From Sideroxydans sp. (GTDB lineage: Bacteria; Pseudomonadota; Gammaproteobacteria; Burkholderiales; Gallionellaceae): a stretch of DNA of 64,000 nucleotides. Position numbers and translations under genes: made by a program. Under the pieces are notes generated by a model. That model was not told where the DNA came from, searched no databases, and saw only the letters and a list, made by a program, of their open reading frames with translations. Each line of letters begins with the position of its first letter. Positions within the stretch are counted from its first letter, which is position 1. Location of the stretch: NCBI GenBank assembly GCA_028710605.1, contig JAQTTU010000002.1:215005-279004 (forward strand), written 5' to 3'. Below are positions 23,527 through 31,608 of this stretch, in pieces.

Positions 23527-25650
23527 ATGCACCAGCTGTACAAACGACCATCCTTTCTGTTGCAACTGCTGTGGCTGGGCTGTTTGGCAGCGTGCGCGAC
23601 CACGGCGTGGCTCGCCCTGCAAGAGCCGTGGCTGGGCGTAAAGATGGAAGTGGACGGCGACAAGCTGCGTGCCACTGTGGATTATTCGCAACAGATTCCG
23701 CCCGGAGCAGAAGTGCACCGTGTGATTTCTGCAACAGGAAACTCTATCGATTTGCAGCCGCTGGATTTGACCGAGAATCTGGATTCATTCGCGAGCTATA
23801 TTGAGAAAGACAAATTCTTTGCCAAGCAATCTGCATTGAATGCGATGTTGTACTTGGGCAAGGTAAGTCTTGTCTGGGCGGACAAAAACAACTTAGAGCA
23901 CATCACAACGATCACCCCCCGCCCTCGCCCGTTAGCCAGTTTGTCGGCCATGTTCTGGTTCACCTTGTTCGTGGTGAGTACGGCCTTCATGATTTCCTGC
24001 TGGGTGTATCTCATGAGCCCGAAAGATTGGGGATCGCGCATGTTTGCGCTGACCGGGCTGATGTTGCTGTTTGGGGGGATTACCGGGGCATTGATTAGCG
24101 AAAGAGCCTTGGCCTTGGATGGTGCATGGTTCGGCAAGCTGGATGATTTCAATGCGCTGTCGGGACAAGCGATGGGGGGCGCAATTCTGGCCATGTTTTT
24201 AAGTTTCCCGCGCCAATTGGTTGCACCGCGCACCTTGTTGTGGATTCCGGCCATCTTCTTTCCATTGTGGCTGGCAAATACCCTCCACTTATTGCCCGAC
24301 TCACGAGAACCATTGCTGGCCATTTCCAGCCAGATGTTTCTGGCATTGATCGTCGCGGTGATGCAGTGGCGGCACACGCGCGGACAGCCGATAGAGCGCG
24401 CCGCATTGCGCTGGTTTGTCCTGTCTGTATTGCTCGGCAGCTCGCTGTTCATGGTCACCAATATCATCCCGCTCATTTTCGACAAGCCCGCGTTGTTGCC
24501 CATGGGCTATGCCATCGGTTTCTTCCTCATCATGTACGTCGGCATCGCGCTGGGTCTGCGCCGCTACCGCTTGTTCGATATTGACGAATGGGCGTACCGC
24601 GTGTTTTTGTGGGTGGCGGGCGCGACCTCGGTGATTGCGCTGGATGTGTTGCTGATCTTTACGGGAGTGACCGAAGGCGCGTCGCTGGGCATCAGTTTGC
24701 TGTTGTGCGGCTGGTTATATTTCCCGTTCCGCCAATGGCTGTGGGAACGCATCGTGGGCGCGAAAGCCCCCAAATTTGACAACCTGTTACCCGAGCTTTC
24801 CGCGATTGCTTTCACTGCGTCCGGCAATGAGCAGCAGGCGCGCTGGGAAGCTCTGCTGCGGCGCATTTACGATCCGTTGGAATTGAAACAAAGTGAACAG
24901 GACGAAGCGGGAGGTGTGCGCGAAGAAGGGCTGGGATTAGCCGTTACGGCTTGCGGCGATTTGCCCGCATACATGCTGCGTTATGCCGGGCGAGGAGCAA
25001 AATTATTTTCCACGCGCGATGCGCAATTCGCCGCGTCGTTGAACCAGTTGCTGCAACAGATCATGAGCGGGCGCACCAGTTACGAAAAAGGCGTGACGCA
25101 AGAGCGGCTGCGCCTCGGGCGCGATTTGCACGACAACATCGGCGCGCGACTGCTAAAACTCATCCACCATTTGCGCGGCACACCGGATGCCGACGTGGCG
25201 CGCGACGCGATGAAAGATTTGCGCACCGCCATCGCCGCCATGGACTCGCGTCCCGTGCCGTTAAGCAACGCGCTGGCCGACTGGCGCGCCGAGGCCGGGT
25301 CGCGCTGCGAAGCGGCGGATTGCCGTTTGCGCTGGCAGCAAAGCGAAGCGTTGCCGGGCATCGAATTGCCGCCGCGCAGGAAAGCCATGCTGGAATCGGT
25401 GCTGCGCGAGCTCATCACCAATGCGCTGAAACACGCCGCGCCGTCCGCTATCAAAGTTGAAATTTCCGTGAACGGAATGCAGCTAAAAGCCAGTGTGGAA
25501 AATGACGGCAACATCGCCGATCCGCTCACTTGGCGCGAAGGCTACGGCCTGCGCAACATTCGCGGAAGGCTGGAAGAATTGGGCGGCGGATTGAGCATCG
25601 ACTCCGCCGAAAACAAAGTGCAAATGACGATAGAAACGCCACTGACATGA
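23527..25650 (+). CDS. Multi-pass membrane sensor histidine kinase, kinase 3
   Basis: A 707-residue kinase. ATG 23527 is preferred over a TTG at 23479. A first helix (about 8-28) and a periplasmic segment of about 100 residues are followed by about nine helices (roughly 150-420). Then comes a cytoplasmic linker and a HisKA_3 domain with His535 in GRDLHDNIGARLL. The ATPase has VLRELITNALKHA and VENDGN. The sensor is unlike kinases 1, 2 and 4. The stop overlaps the ATG of the next response regulator (ATGA), so this is a true kinase-regulator pair. Confidence 0.92.
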   Translation: MHQLYKRPSFLLQLLWLGCLAACATTAWLALQEPWLGVKMEVDGDKLRATVDYSQQIPPGAEVHRVISATGNSIDLQPLDLTENLDSFASYIEKDKFFAKQSALNAMLYLGKVSLVWADKNNLEHITTITPRPRPLASLSAMFWFTLFVVSTAFMISCWVYLMSPKDWGSRMFALTGLMLLFGGITGALISERALALDGAWFGKLDDFNALSGQAMGGAILAMFLSFPRQLVAPRTLLWIPAIFFPLWLANTLHLLPDSREPLLAISSQMFLALIVAVMQWRHTRGQPIERAALRWFVLSVLLGSSLFMVTNIIPLIFDKPALLPMGYAIGFFLIMYVGIALGLRRYRLFDIDEWAYRVFLWVAGATSVIALDVLLIFTGVTEGASLGISLLLCGWLYFPFRQWLWERIVGAKAPKFDNLLPELSAIAFTASGNEQQARWEALLRRIYDPLELKQSEQDEAGGVREEGLGLAVTACGDLPAYMLRYAGRGAKLFSTRDAQFAASLNQLLQQIMSGRTSYEKGVTQERLRLGRDLHDNIGARLLKLIHHLRGTPDADVARDAMKDLRTAIAAMDSRPVPLSNALADWRAEAGSRCEAADCRLRWQQSEALPGIELPPRRKAMLESVLRELITNALKHAAPSAIKVEISVNGMQLKASVENDGNIADPLTWREGYGLRNIRGRLEELGGGLSIDSAENKVQMTIETPLT

Positions 25651-26297
25651 AAACTGTTTTGCTGTTGGAAGACCTGCCCGAGTCGCAACTACTGCTGTGC
25701 GAAGTCATCCAGACCGCATTCCCCGGCGCGCGGGTGCGCAGCGAATCCGAAGTGGCCGGGGCGATGAAGATCATCAAGCAGTTCCAGTTCGACCTGGCGC
25801 TGATTGACCTTTCGCTGCCGGACGGCGACGGCACGAAAGTGATCGAAGCGATGGCGGCGCGCTTTCCCAAATGCACCATCGTGGTCGCCACCATCTTTGA
25901 CGATGACGAACATCTGTTCCCCGCACTGCGTGCCGGTGCGCAGGGCTATTTGTTGAAGGACCAGACGACGGAACAATTGGTCAAACAACTGCGCGGCATC
26001 GTCGAAGGCCACCCGCCGCTGTCGCCTTCAGTCGCGCGCCGATTGCTCGAACATTTCCGAGAAGAAAAACCGGCGGCCACTACAACCGAAGTCATCGCGG
26101 ACGAAGCCGACCTCACCCCGCGCGAACGCGAAGTGCTGGTGCAACTCACGCGCGGCATCAGCATCGCCGACATCGGCGGCGTGATGAACATCTCGCGCCA
26201 CACCGTGAACGATCACGTGAAGAATATTTACCGCAAGCTGAACATCTCATCGCGTGCCGAAGCGACGTTGCGGGCGAAGGGCATGGGGCTGGTGTAA
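25647..26297 (+). CDS. LuxR/NarL-type response regulator, partner of kinase 3
   Basis: A 216-residue regulator with receiver residues E8/D9, D54 (ALIDLSLPDG) and K104 (YLLKDQ). The HTH lies at about 150-210 (LTPREREVLVQLTRG...HTVNDHVKNIYRKL). It overlaps kinase 3 by four bases. The recognition helix and C-terminus are similar to the regulator at 27442 (KLNISSRAEA and KLNVSSRAEA), so both may bind related sites, such as the shared motif. Confidence 0.93.
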   Translation: MKTVLLLEDLPESQLLLCEVIQTAFPGARVRSESEVAGAMKIIKQFQFDLALIDLSLPDGDGTKVIEAMAARFPKCTIVVATIFDDDEHLFPALRAGAQGYLLKDQTTEQLVKQLRGIVEGHPPLSPSVARRLLEHFREEKPAATTTEVIADEADLTPREREVLVQLTRGISIADIGGVMNISRHTVNDHVKNIYRKLNISSRAEATLRAKGMGLV

Positions 26298-26312
26298 TCC
26301 GAAAGAAAACAG

Positions 26313-26417
26313 TTCCTCACCCTTCAAGGGGGAGGTTAGGTGGGGGATGGGGTGGAATCTCCGAGCATTTTCCCCATCCCCTCCCCAACCCTCCCCTTGA
26401 AGGGGCGGGAGTGAGGT
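26313..26417. repeat. Family A repeat, with a family B-like tail
   Basis: Two C-rich palindromic units in opposite orientation (CCCTTCAAGGGGGAGG and CTCCCCTTGAAGGGG). The stretch 26420-26460 (CTTGATGGAGATGGGCGTAT) matches the sequence that accompanies family B copies at 7844 and 51411, without the hairpin core. Confidence 0.8.
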
Positions 26418-26464
26418 GGATGCGCTTGATGGAGATGGGCGTATCTACTGGTTTTGCGGCATTT

Positions 26465-27169
26465 TCATTGCGGCAACTTGCCGCGCAGCACGTCCCGATC
26501 AAACCACCATTTATCGCCGACCATCGCGTTCAATACCGAGGCTAAACGCGGCAGAAACACTTGCGGATCGCGCAACTCCAGTTGATCCAGCCAACTGTCC
26601 AACGCGTCCTGATCCCGCACATTGCCGTGGCGCTTTGCCACCATCGCAATCAGATTGTCGGCGAGAAAAGAAAGGTTTTCATGCTGCTCGTCATCAGCGC
26701 GCAGATCGACCACATAGCGCGCGGTGATCGCCGCCAGTGCGCCGTCATCCGCCGCATCCGGGGTTTCTTCCGCCAGATGGATCAGCATTGCCAGCGTCAC
26801 TTCCGCCTCGACCGGGAACGTCACCGCCAGCCAGATACCCATGCACAGCGCCGCCATCGAATCCGGCTGTCCGGCTTGAAACAGCACGTCGCACGCCTCC
26901 ACCGCATCCTGCCAGGATTCCTGTTGCATCGAGATATGAAACGCCGCGCGCGCGATTTCCCACGCTTCATTTTTGCGCTCCAGCGCATTCAGAATTTCGG
27001 CGATGTCCAGCTGCAGCCGTGCGCGCTGCAAAGGTTCGGCGCTTTCAAGCGCACTGAGTTGCTTGAGTTTTTCGGCAAGCTGTTTTTTCAGAGCAACTTG
27101 CTCTTCTGCTGTCGGGCCGTCTTTCGCGTCTTTGATTAACGGACCGACGTTGAGAATATTTTTTGTCAT
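26465..27169 (-). CDS. Helical TPR-like protein of unknown function
   Basis: A 234-residue soluble protein, mostly helical, with an N-terminal charged segment and repeated helix pairs (for example RARLQLDIAEILNALERKNE and WEIARAAFHISMQQE) that suggest TPR-like folding. It has no signal peptide and no catalytic motif. I do not recognise a named family. It is flanked by repeats and lies between the two regulator genes of the signalling island. Confidence 0.7.
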   Translation of the reverse strand: MTKNILNVGPLIKDAKDGPTAEEQVALKKQLAEKLKQLSALESAEPLQRARLQLDIAEILNALERKNEAWEIARAAFHISMQQESWQDAVEACDVLFQAGQPDSMAALCMGIWLAVTFPVEAEVTLAMLIHLAEETPDAADDGALAAITARYVVDLRADDEQHENLSFLADNLIAMVAKRHGNVRDQDALDSWLDQLELRDPQVFLPRLASVLNAMVGDKWWFDRDVLRGKLPQ

Positions 27170-27204
27170 GCGAATGCTAAAGCTGGAATATTGAATGTCG
27201 GCAG

Positions 27205-27312
27205 TTTAACCCGGAAAATCCATTGAGCCGGACCTGCTCCCTCCCCTTCAAGGGGAGGGTTGGGGAGGGGATGGGGTTTGATATGACTCAAGAACCCATC
27301 CCCATCCTAGTG
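27205..27312. repeat. Motif I copy and family A repeat
   Basis: TTTAACCCGGAAAATCCATT (motif I, 27206-27225) is followed by CTCCCCTTCAAGGGGAG and a T-rich arm ending CCCATCCCC near 27312. Confidence 0.75.
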
Positions 27313-27446
27313 CAGTGCATCGTTCTTGACAGCACTTATGTGCAGCCCTTGTAGGTCGGGCTTTAGCCCGACATGTCGGGTTGAAACCCGACCTACAAAA
27401 CCATTCTGCTAGATGGCATAAATTACAGATAGCGTGCAACACTACA
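27307..27446. repeat. Family C repeat with about 45-bp conserved flanks
   Basis: The palindrome GTAGGTCGGGCTTTAGCCCG...CCGACCTAC spans 27351-27396. Flanks TTCTTGACAGCACTTATG (left) and AGATAGCGTGCAACACTACA (right) recur, slightly changed, around the 42674 copy, so the repeated unit is about 130 bp. The right end runs into the stop region of the regulator at 27442. Confidence 0.8.
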
Positions 27447-28071
27447 CCAGCCCCATCTGCTGCGCCGACAGCGCCGCTTCCGCCCGCGATGAAACATTGA
27501 GTTTGCGGTAGATGTCTTTCACGTAACCGGAAACGGTGTGCGGGCTGATGGCGAGCATGCGCGCGGTTTCCGGCAGCGTCAGCCCTTTGGAGATGCAGCG
27601 CAGGACTTCGTTTTCGCGGTCGGTAAGTTGCTGCTGGTAAGGTTGCGGGCTGGGCTTGAAATAGCCCAGCATCTTGCGCGCCACGGCGGGCGACAGCGGC
27701 GGTCGGCCTTGCGAGATGCCTTCGAGCAATTCGATGATTTGCTCCAGCGGTTGATCCTTCAGCAGATAGCCTTGTGCGCCGGCGCGCAGGGCGGGGAACA
27801 GATGCTGGTCATCGTCGAAAATGCTGGCCACCACGCATACCGTTTTGGGCGAAGTGCGGTTGAGCTGGGCGATGAGTTCCACACCGCTGCCGTCCGGCAG
27901 GCCGAGGTCGATCAACGCCAATTCCGGTGCGGGGTTGACGCTGAGCCAAGCGCGCGCTTCGGCGAGGCTGCCGGTGCAGCTAAACGTGATGCCGGGGAAG
28001 GCGGCAATCAACGCCTGGCTCAGCCAGATTTGCGAGTCGGCAACGTCGTCGAGAATGAGGGCGGTTTTCAT
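27442..28071 (-). CDS. LuxR/NarL-type response regulator, probable partner of kinase 4
   Basis: A 209-residue regulator. The receiver has D8/D9, D55 (ALIDLGLPDG) and K105 (YLLKDQ). The LuxR HTH is at about 145-205 (LTDRENEVLRCISKG...HTVSGYVKDIYRKL). Kinase 4 ends about 147 nt upstream on the same strand, so the two probably pair. One copy of the shared motif overlaps the kinase end, 149 nt before this start. Confidence 0.92.
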   Translation of the reverse strand: MKTALILDDVADSQIWLSQALIAAFPGITFSCTGSLAEARAWLSVNPAPELALIDLGLPDGSGVELIAQLNRTSPKTVCVVASIFDDDQHLFPALRAGAQGYLLKDQPLEQIIELLEGISQGRPPLSPAVARKMLGYFKPSPQPYQQQLTDRENEVLRCISKGLTLPETARMLAISPHTVSGYVKDIYRKLNVSSRAEAALSAQQMGLV

Positions 28072-28100
28072 TGGGTGAAATATTCTTGGTTAGTGAAGGT

Positions 28101-28162
28101 TTTGTAGGTGCGAATTCATTCGCACATTGCACATCGCTTGTGCGAATAAATTCGTACCTACA
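28101..28162. repeat. REP pair (family F variant)
   Basis: TTTGTAGGTGCGAATTCATT and the opposed TGCGAATAAATTCGTACCTA form a REP doublet with a short spacer. It is related to the copies around the RAYT gene at 38 kb but has GTGCG in place of GGGCG. Confidence 0.85.
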
Positions 28163-28217
28163 TACACCTTAATTGAGTTATTCATTGTCAATGATAATAA
28201 CAATTCGCCGCGCAAAG

Positions 28218-30116
28218 TCAGCCCCGCGTTTCGGGGGGTAGGCTTTGCAGCGGGACGCTCAGCCTGACTTTGCAGCCGTGCGGTTCGATACTCGTCCATT
28301 CCAGCGTTCCATTGAGCGTCGCCGCGCGCGAACGCATGCTGGTCATGCCCCGGTGCATTTTGAGGTTTTCGGCCGGGCAGCCTTTGCCGTCGTCCGCGAC
28401 TTCGATCACAAATTGATCCTGCCAGATTTGCGTGACGATGGAAATGCGTTTTGCTTCCGCGTGGCGCAGCACGTTGGTCACCGATTCGCGCAGGATGCGG
28501 CTCAGGTTGAGCGCGGCTTCGGCGCTGATCATCAAATCGGTTTCTATGGTCGGAAAACTCCACGCCAGTATCAGCCCGGCCGCATTCACGCGCTGTCCGG
28601 TCTCAACGCGCAGATCGGCGATCAGGTCGCCCAGCATGGTTTCGTTTTGCGCCGAGCGCGACACCACGTCGCGCAAATCCTGCAACGCGGAGCGCGCCAG
28701 ATCGGCATCCTGCACCTTGTTCGCGCGCTGGGCGGAAATCGCCAGCCCCAGCAATTTCGCGCCCACATCGTCGTGCAGATCGCGGTAGATGCGCTCGCGT
28801 TCGCCCGCCGCCGCGCGGCTGATTTCCAGCACGCGCAACTCTTCAAAACTGGCCGCCAGCGCTTTCTGCGCGGCATCGACGCGCTGTTCCAGCGTGATGT
28901 TGAGTTGCTCGGATTCGCGCAGCGCTTCGATAAAGCGGCCGGTGAGATACCAGCCGATGTAGAGAATCAGCAGCGGTGCGGAGTACGGCAGGATGTGGTT
29001 GATCAGCGGCGACCAGTGCGGGATGAAATTCGATTGCAGCAGCCAGTCGTGGATGCCGGTCACCAGCACCGCCGCGATGCTGATGCCCAGCCAGATAATG
29101 TGGCGCTCGCGCCGCGCTTCGCCCAGCAATTCCCACACCACGATAAAGCCGATGGCCAGGCTGCCCACCTGCCAGATCACCGTGGTCTGGCTGATGAAGC
29201 GCAAGTCGCTCAGGGCGTAGGCCAGCGTGGAAAGCGTCGCCCAGATGAGAAAGCCTTTTTCCAAACGCGGACGCACTATTCGGGCGGCGCGATGCGAGAA
29301 GATAGCCAGCGTCACCGTCCACCACGCGATGCAGCTGTAGATGATCCAGTCCCAAATTCTGGCCGGTACCGGAATATCGCGGATCACGTTGTTGCTGGTG
29401 TACAGCGTCCAGATCAGCGCCATCAGCGCGTACCACAAATACATGTTGTCCCCGCGCCGCCGCAGCCAGATGCCGAAGATGAAAACGGAAGCGAACAAAG
29501 TGCCGAGAATCAGCACGCCGTTGAGATCGTTCTGCACCAGCACCTGCGTTTCATACAGCGGGCGCAGGGCGGATTCCGGGCCGATGGAAACCGGATCGAG
29601 ACGGCCATAGCCGGGGTAGGATTTGAGGCGGATGTGAATGACGTTGCCGCTGTTTTTCCAATGCCCGGGCGAGATGACGAAGAACAGCGGACGGTTCCAG
29701 TTGCGCGCCATCGGCTCTTTGAACTGACCGCCGTCGCCCAGATAGTAATCGTTGAAAAACACCGCGCAATTCATGTTGAGCCGGGGAATATAAATGCCCC
29801 AGTTCTCCTTGGGCTTGCCCGACAGCTCAATATCGAAGCGGTACCAGCCGTTATCGCCGTCCGCATAGCGCGCGGCAGTCCAGACATCGGGCAGCGTAAC
29901 GTTTTTCCAGTCGTTGTAGGTCGGCGGCTGCACCGTTTCGGTTAGCTGAAACGAAGCACTTTTCAACTGGATGAAAGCGGTAGTCTGATCCGCCGCAACG
30001 GCGGATGGTGCGATAAGCAAAGCCAACGCGACCAGCGTTGAGCGGCGCAGCCATTGGCGGAAAAATTCAGTCAGCACCGGAATCGATCTTCTAAAGTAAT
30101 AAGTTGCCGCGAGCAT
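28218..30116 (-). CDS. 7TMR-DISM-type sensor histidine kinase, kinase 4
   Basis: A 632-residue kinase. An N-terminal signal or anchor (about 25-42) is followed by a periplasmic beta-sandwich (about 45-185, with WYRFDIELSG as in DISM extracellular domains). About seven helices span 200-395 and a coiled coil 400-435. The HisKA_3 domain has His448 in ERIYRDLHDDVGAKLLG, and the ATPase has NLSRILRESVTNVLRHA and VADDGKGCP. DISM domains often bind carbohydrates. The last codons (PPETRG-stop) overlap a copy of the shared motif. Confidence 0.93.
   Translation of the reverse strand: MLAATYYFRRSIPVLTEFFRQWLRRSTLVALALLIAPSAVAADQTTAFIQLKSASFQLTETVQPPTYNDWKNVTLPDVWTAARYADGDNGWYRFDIELSGKPKENWGIYIPRLNMNCAVFFNDYYLGDGGQFKEPMARNWNRPLFFVISPGHWKNSGNVIHIRLKSYPGYGRLDPVSIGPESALRPLYETQVLVQNDLNGVLILGTLFASVFIFGIWLRRRGDNMYLWYALMALIWTLYTSNNVIRDIPVPARIWDWIIYSCIAWWTVTLAIFSHRAARIVRPRLEKGFLIWATLSTLAYALSDLRFISQTTVIWQVGSLAIGFIVVWELLGEARRERHIIWLGISIAAVLVTGIHDWLLQSNFIPHWSPLINHILPYSAPLLILYIGWYLTGRFIEALRESEQLNITLEQRVDAAQKALAASFEELRVLEISRAAAGERERIYRDLHDDVGAKLLGLAISAQRANKVQDADLARSALQDLRDVVSRSAQNETMLGDLIADLRVETGQRVNAAGLILAWSFPTIETDLMISAEAALNLSRILRESVTNVLRHAEAKRISIVTQIWQDQFVIEVADDGKGCPAENLKMHRGMTSMRSRAATLNGTLEWTSIEPHGCKVRLSVPLQSLPPETRG
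28221..28240 (-). promoter_or_regulatory. Shared 20-bp motif, copy 4
   Basis: Plus-strand GCCCCGCGTTTCGGGGGGTA, inside the last codons of kinase 4 and 149 nt before the regulator start at 28071. It fits autoregulation of the regulator gene, though coding constraint makes this copy weaker evidence. Confidence 0.4.
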
Positions 30117-30140
30117 AACTTAACGAAAGCGAAAATACCT

Positions 30141-30160
30141 CCCCCGATTCACGGGGGACG
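30141..30160 (-). promoter_or_regulatory. Shared motif-like palindrome, copy 5, before kinase 4
   Basis: CCCCCGATTCACGGGGGACG, the most symmetric copy (CCCCCG...CGGGGG), ends 24 nt from the kinase 4 start codon. Its spacing differs from copies 1-3, so its role could be repression or a more distant start. Confidence 0.4.
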
Positions 30161-30218
30161 GGGTGAATGCGGGAGGGCGGAGAACGATACGGGAATCGCC
30201 ATCAAGGGCGGGCTGTAG

Positions 30219-30235
30219 AACGCCTATTGACGGGC
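30219..30235. repeat. Family B repeat
   Basis: AACGCCTATTGACGGGC, reverse orientation. Upstream bases CTGTAG match other copies (CTGTAGATCGCC). Confidence 0.8.
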
Positions 30236-30256
30236 ATTGCGGAGCAGTTGGTTTAG

Positions 30257-30421
30257 TTCCCTCTCCCACCGGGGGAGGGCTAGGGTGGGGGAACACTCTA
30301 TTGATCCGGCCAAGTGAAGTTTGAAGTATGAGAACCAAACCCCCTCCAACTCCCCCTTATCAGGGGGAGAGCAGAGTCTGCTCCTCCCCTGATAAGGGGA
30401 GGCTGGGAGGGGTTGGGGTGT
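30257..30421. repeat. Two family A units
   Basis: CTCTCCCACCGGGGGAGGGC at 30261-30280, and a full double unit at 30338-30421 with CCCCCTTATCAGGGGG and CTCCCCTGATAAGGGGAG. The latter is the same sequence type as the in-frame copy in apbE. Confidence 0.8.
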
Positions 30422-30444
30422 AATGGTCTTCCGAGCGCTGCGCG

Positions 30445-30506
30445 ACTTTATCGCGCAGCGTCCAGCGACCGAAGAGAGCGAGGTTGAGCGCAATGTTAGC
30501 GCCACC
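30445..30506 (-). repeat. Palindrome resembling part of an integron attC site
   Basis: GCTGCGCGA-CTTTA-TCGCGCAGC forms a nine-base stem (about 30437-30459). About 30 nt away, on the strand of the secreted-protein gene, is GCGCTAACATTGCGCTCAAC. This order (after the stop codon of a short gene, TAAC core, then a palindrome) recalls attC sites. No second core (GTTRRRY) was found on the far side, where a family A repeat now lies. Confidence 0.35.
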
Positions 30507-30528
30507 ATCGCTGAACGAAGACGAGAGA

Positions 30529-31065
30529 TTACTGAGCGGACTCATCGTATTGAAAGGGCGCTGGGATCGAGTACAAAAGGCTGAACCGCCCGCTATCAAA
30601 GACCCAGAACTGCACGGCCCGGTCTTTAGGATCAGCCCCTTCTTTGTCCTCGACACCAACGGTCAGGAATAGGCGGCTATCAATGCGAAAAGCGGGATTT
30701 GGGCTGTCTCCTTTCCCCTCCGGTAACGGGATGCCAAAACCACCCGCGAGCGAGATGCATCCGAAAGGAGGCCAGTAAACTTGGCCGGTTTTTTCATCAA
30801 CCACCGCGATAAAGAATGAGTCCATCCCGCAGCCGACAACCACCATTGTGTAATGCCCGGCGAAATTTGGTCCTTCTTTTGCATGTTGACGAAGCACGGT
30901 TCTAAAGAGCCGGTCTTTGGCGCTGACGAGTGCCACGGGAGCCGGCTTTCCAGCAAACCTTTCGTGAACCGCATGATCCTCAGACCGAGGCGCGTGCTCC
31001 CAGTCTCCACCAAAGGCGGGGGGCGTAGCGAGAAGCAAGATGCATGTAAGAAATCGCAGGTACAT
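30529..31065 (-). CDS. Secreted protein of unknown function, possible gene cassette
   Basis: A 178-residue protein. ATG 31065 gives a good signal peptide (MYLRFLTCILLLATPPAFGG). The mature part has a conserved-looking core, GPNFAGHYTMVVVGCGMDSF then KTGQVYWPP, typical of short secreted proteins of unknown function that I associate with cassette arrays. Codon use is less GC-biased than its neighbours. Its 3' side carries an attC-like palindrome and its 5' side a TTCGTTAGAAC sequence, so it may be a single cassette or remnant. This is an inference only. Confidence 0.65.
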   Translation of the reverse strand: MYLRFLTCILLLATPPAFGGDWEHAPRSEDHAVHERFAGKPAPVALVSAKDRLFRTVLRQHAKEGPNFAGHYTMVVVGCGMDSFFIAVVDEKTGQVYWPPFGCISLAGGFGIPLPEGKGDSPNPAFRIDSRLFLTVGVEDKEGADPKDRAVQFWVFDSGRFSLLYSIPAPFQYDESAQ

Positions 31066-31078
31066 GGGTTTTGTGGTT

Positions 31079-31429
31079 CTAACGAAGCTGTAGAAAAACT
31101 CGATTTTCACAACAGAATTCAGGACATTGCGAAGCAGATGATGCCGCCAGCGGCATCATCTGTTCCAGTTGATCCTTGATCGTTTCGCGTGCGTCGCGCA
31201 GTTCGCATTCGTCCTGCAAGCCCATCCAGAATTGCACGGATGTGCCAAACACTTGGGCGAGGCGCAGGGCGGTGTCGGCGGTGATGCCGCGTTTGCCCAG
31301 CACGATTTCGTTGATACGGCGCGGTGGTACGCCGATGGTATTGGCCAATCTGGTTTGGCTGATTTCCATCGGAATCAAAAATTCTTCGAGAAGAATTTCG
31401 CCGGGGTGAATATTTTGTAATTTGTCCAT
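31079..31429 (-). CDS. higA: HigA-like XRE antitoxin, with a possibly altered C-terminus
   Basis: A 116-residue protein. ATG 31429 (MDKLQNIHPGEILLEEFL) fits HigA/VapI antitoxins. The HTH is at about 18-70 (QTRLANTIGVPPRRINEIV) and the family end FWMGLQDECELRDAR is reached at about 85. The last 25-30 residues are not typical. They are encoded by a 13-bp-stem palindrome (CAGATGATGCCGC and complement, about 31134-31162) and following bases. No HigB toxin frame is seen upstream, so the antitoxin appears to be an orphan. Confidence 0.75.
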   Translation of the reverse strand: MDKLQNIHPGEILLEEFLIPMEISQTRLANTIGVPPRRINEIVLGKRGITADTALRLAQVFGTSVQFWMGLQDECELRDARETIKDQLEQMMPLAASSASQCPEFCCENRVFLQLR

Positions 31430-31608
31430 GTCAGTCGCTATTGATTGAAGCGCAAATCCGATAACCATGCGACAGCGTAACGTATGTCGTTGTTTGGCGC
31501 TATGGCTGAGTTCAAGTTGAGCCGACCGCTATTTCCATCGCGTAAACCCAAAGTTCGGCTACGCCCCGTCAGTGGTAGAATGCGCGCCTTCAAAATTTAG
31601 GCAACATC

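Larger units (their letters stand above)
30117..30528. other. Repeat-filled non-coding stretch
   Basis: About 410 nt with no gene. It holds the motif copy at 30141, a family B hairpin (30219-30235), two family A units (30257-30291 and 30338-30421) and a GC-rich palindrome next to a cassette-like boundary (30445-30506). Confidence 0.75.

Noticed and set aside
30360..30659. A 99-codon frame across the attC-like palindrome and repeat
   Set aside because: It overlaps the better-supported secreted protein in another frame and consists largely of repeat translation.
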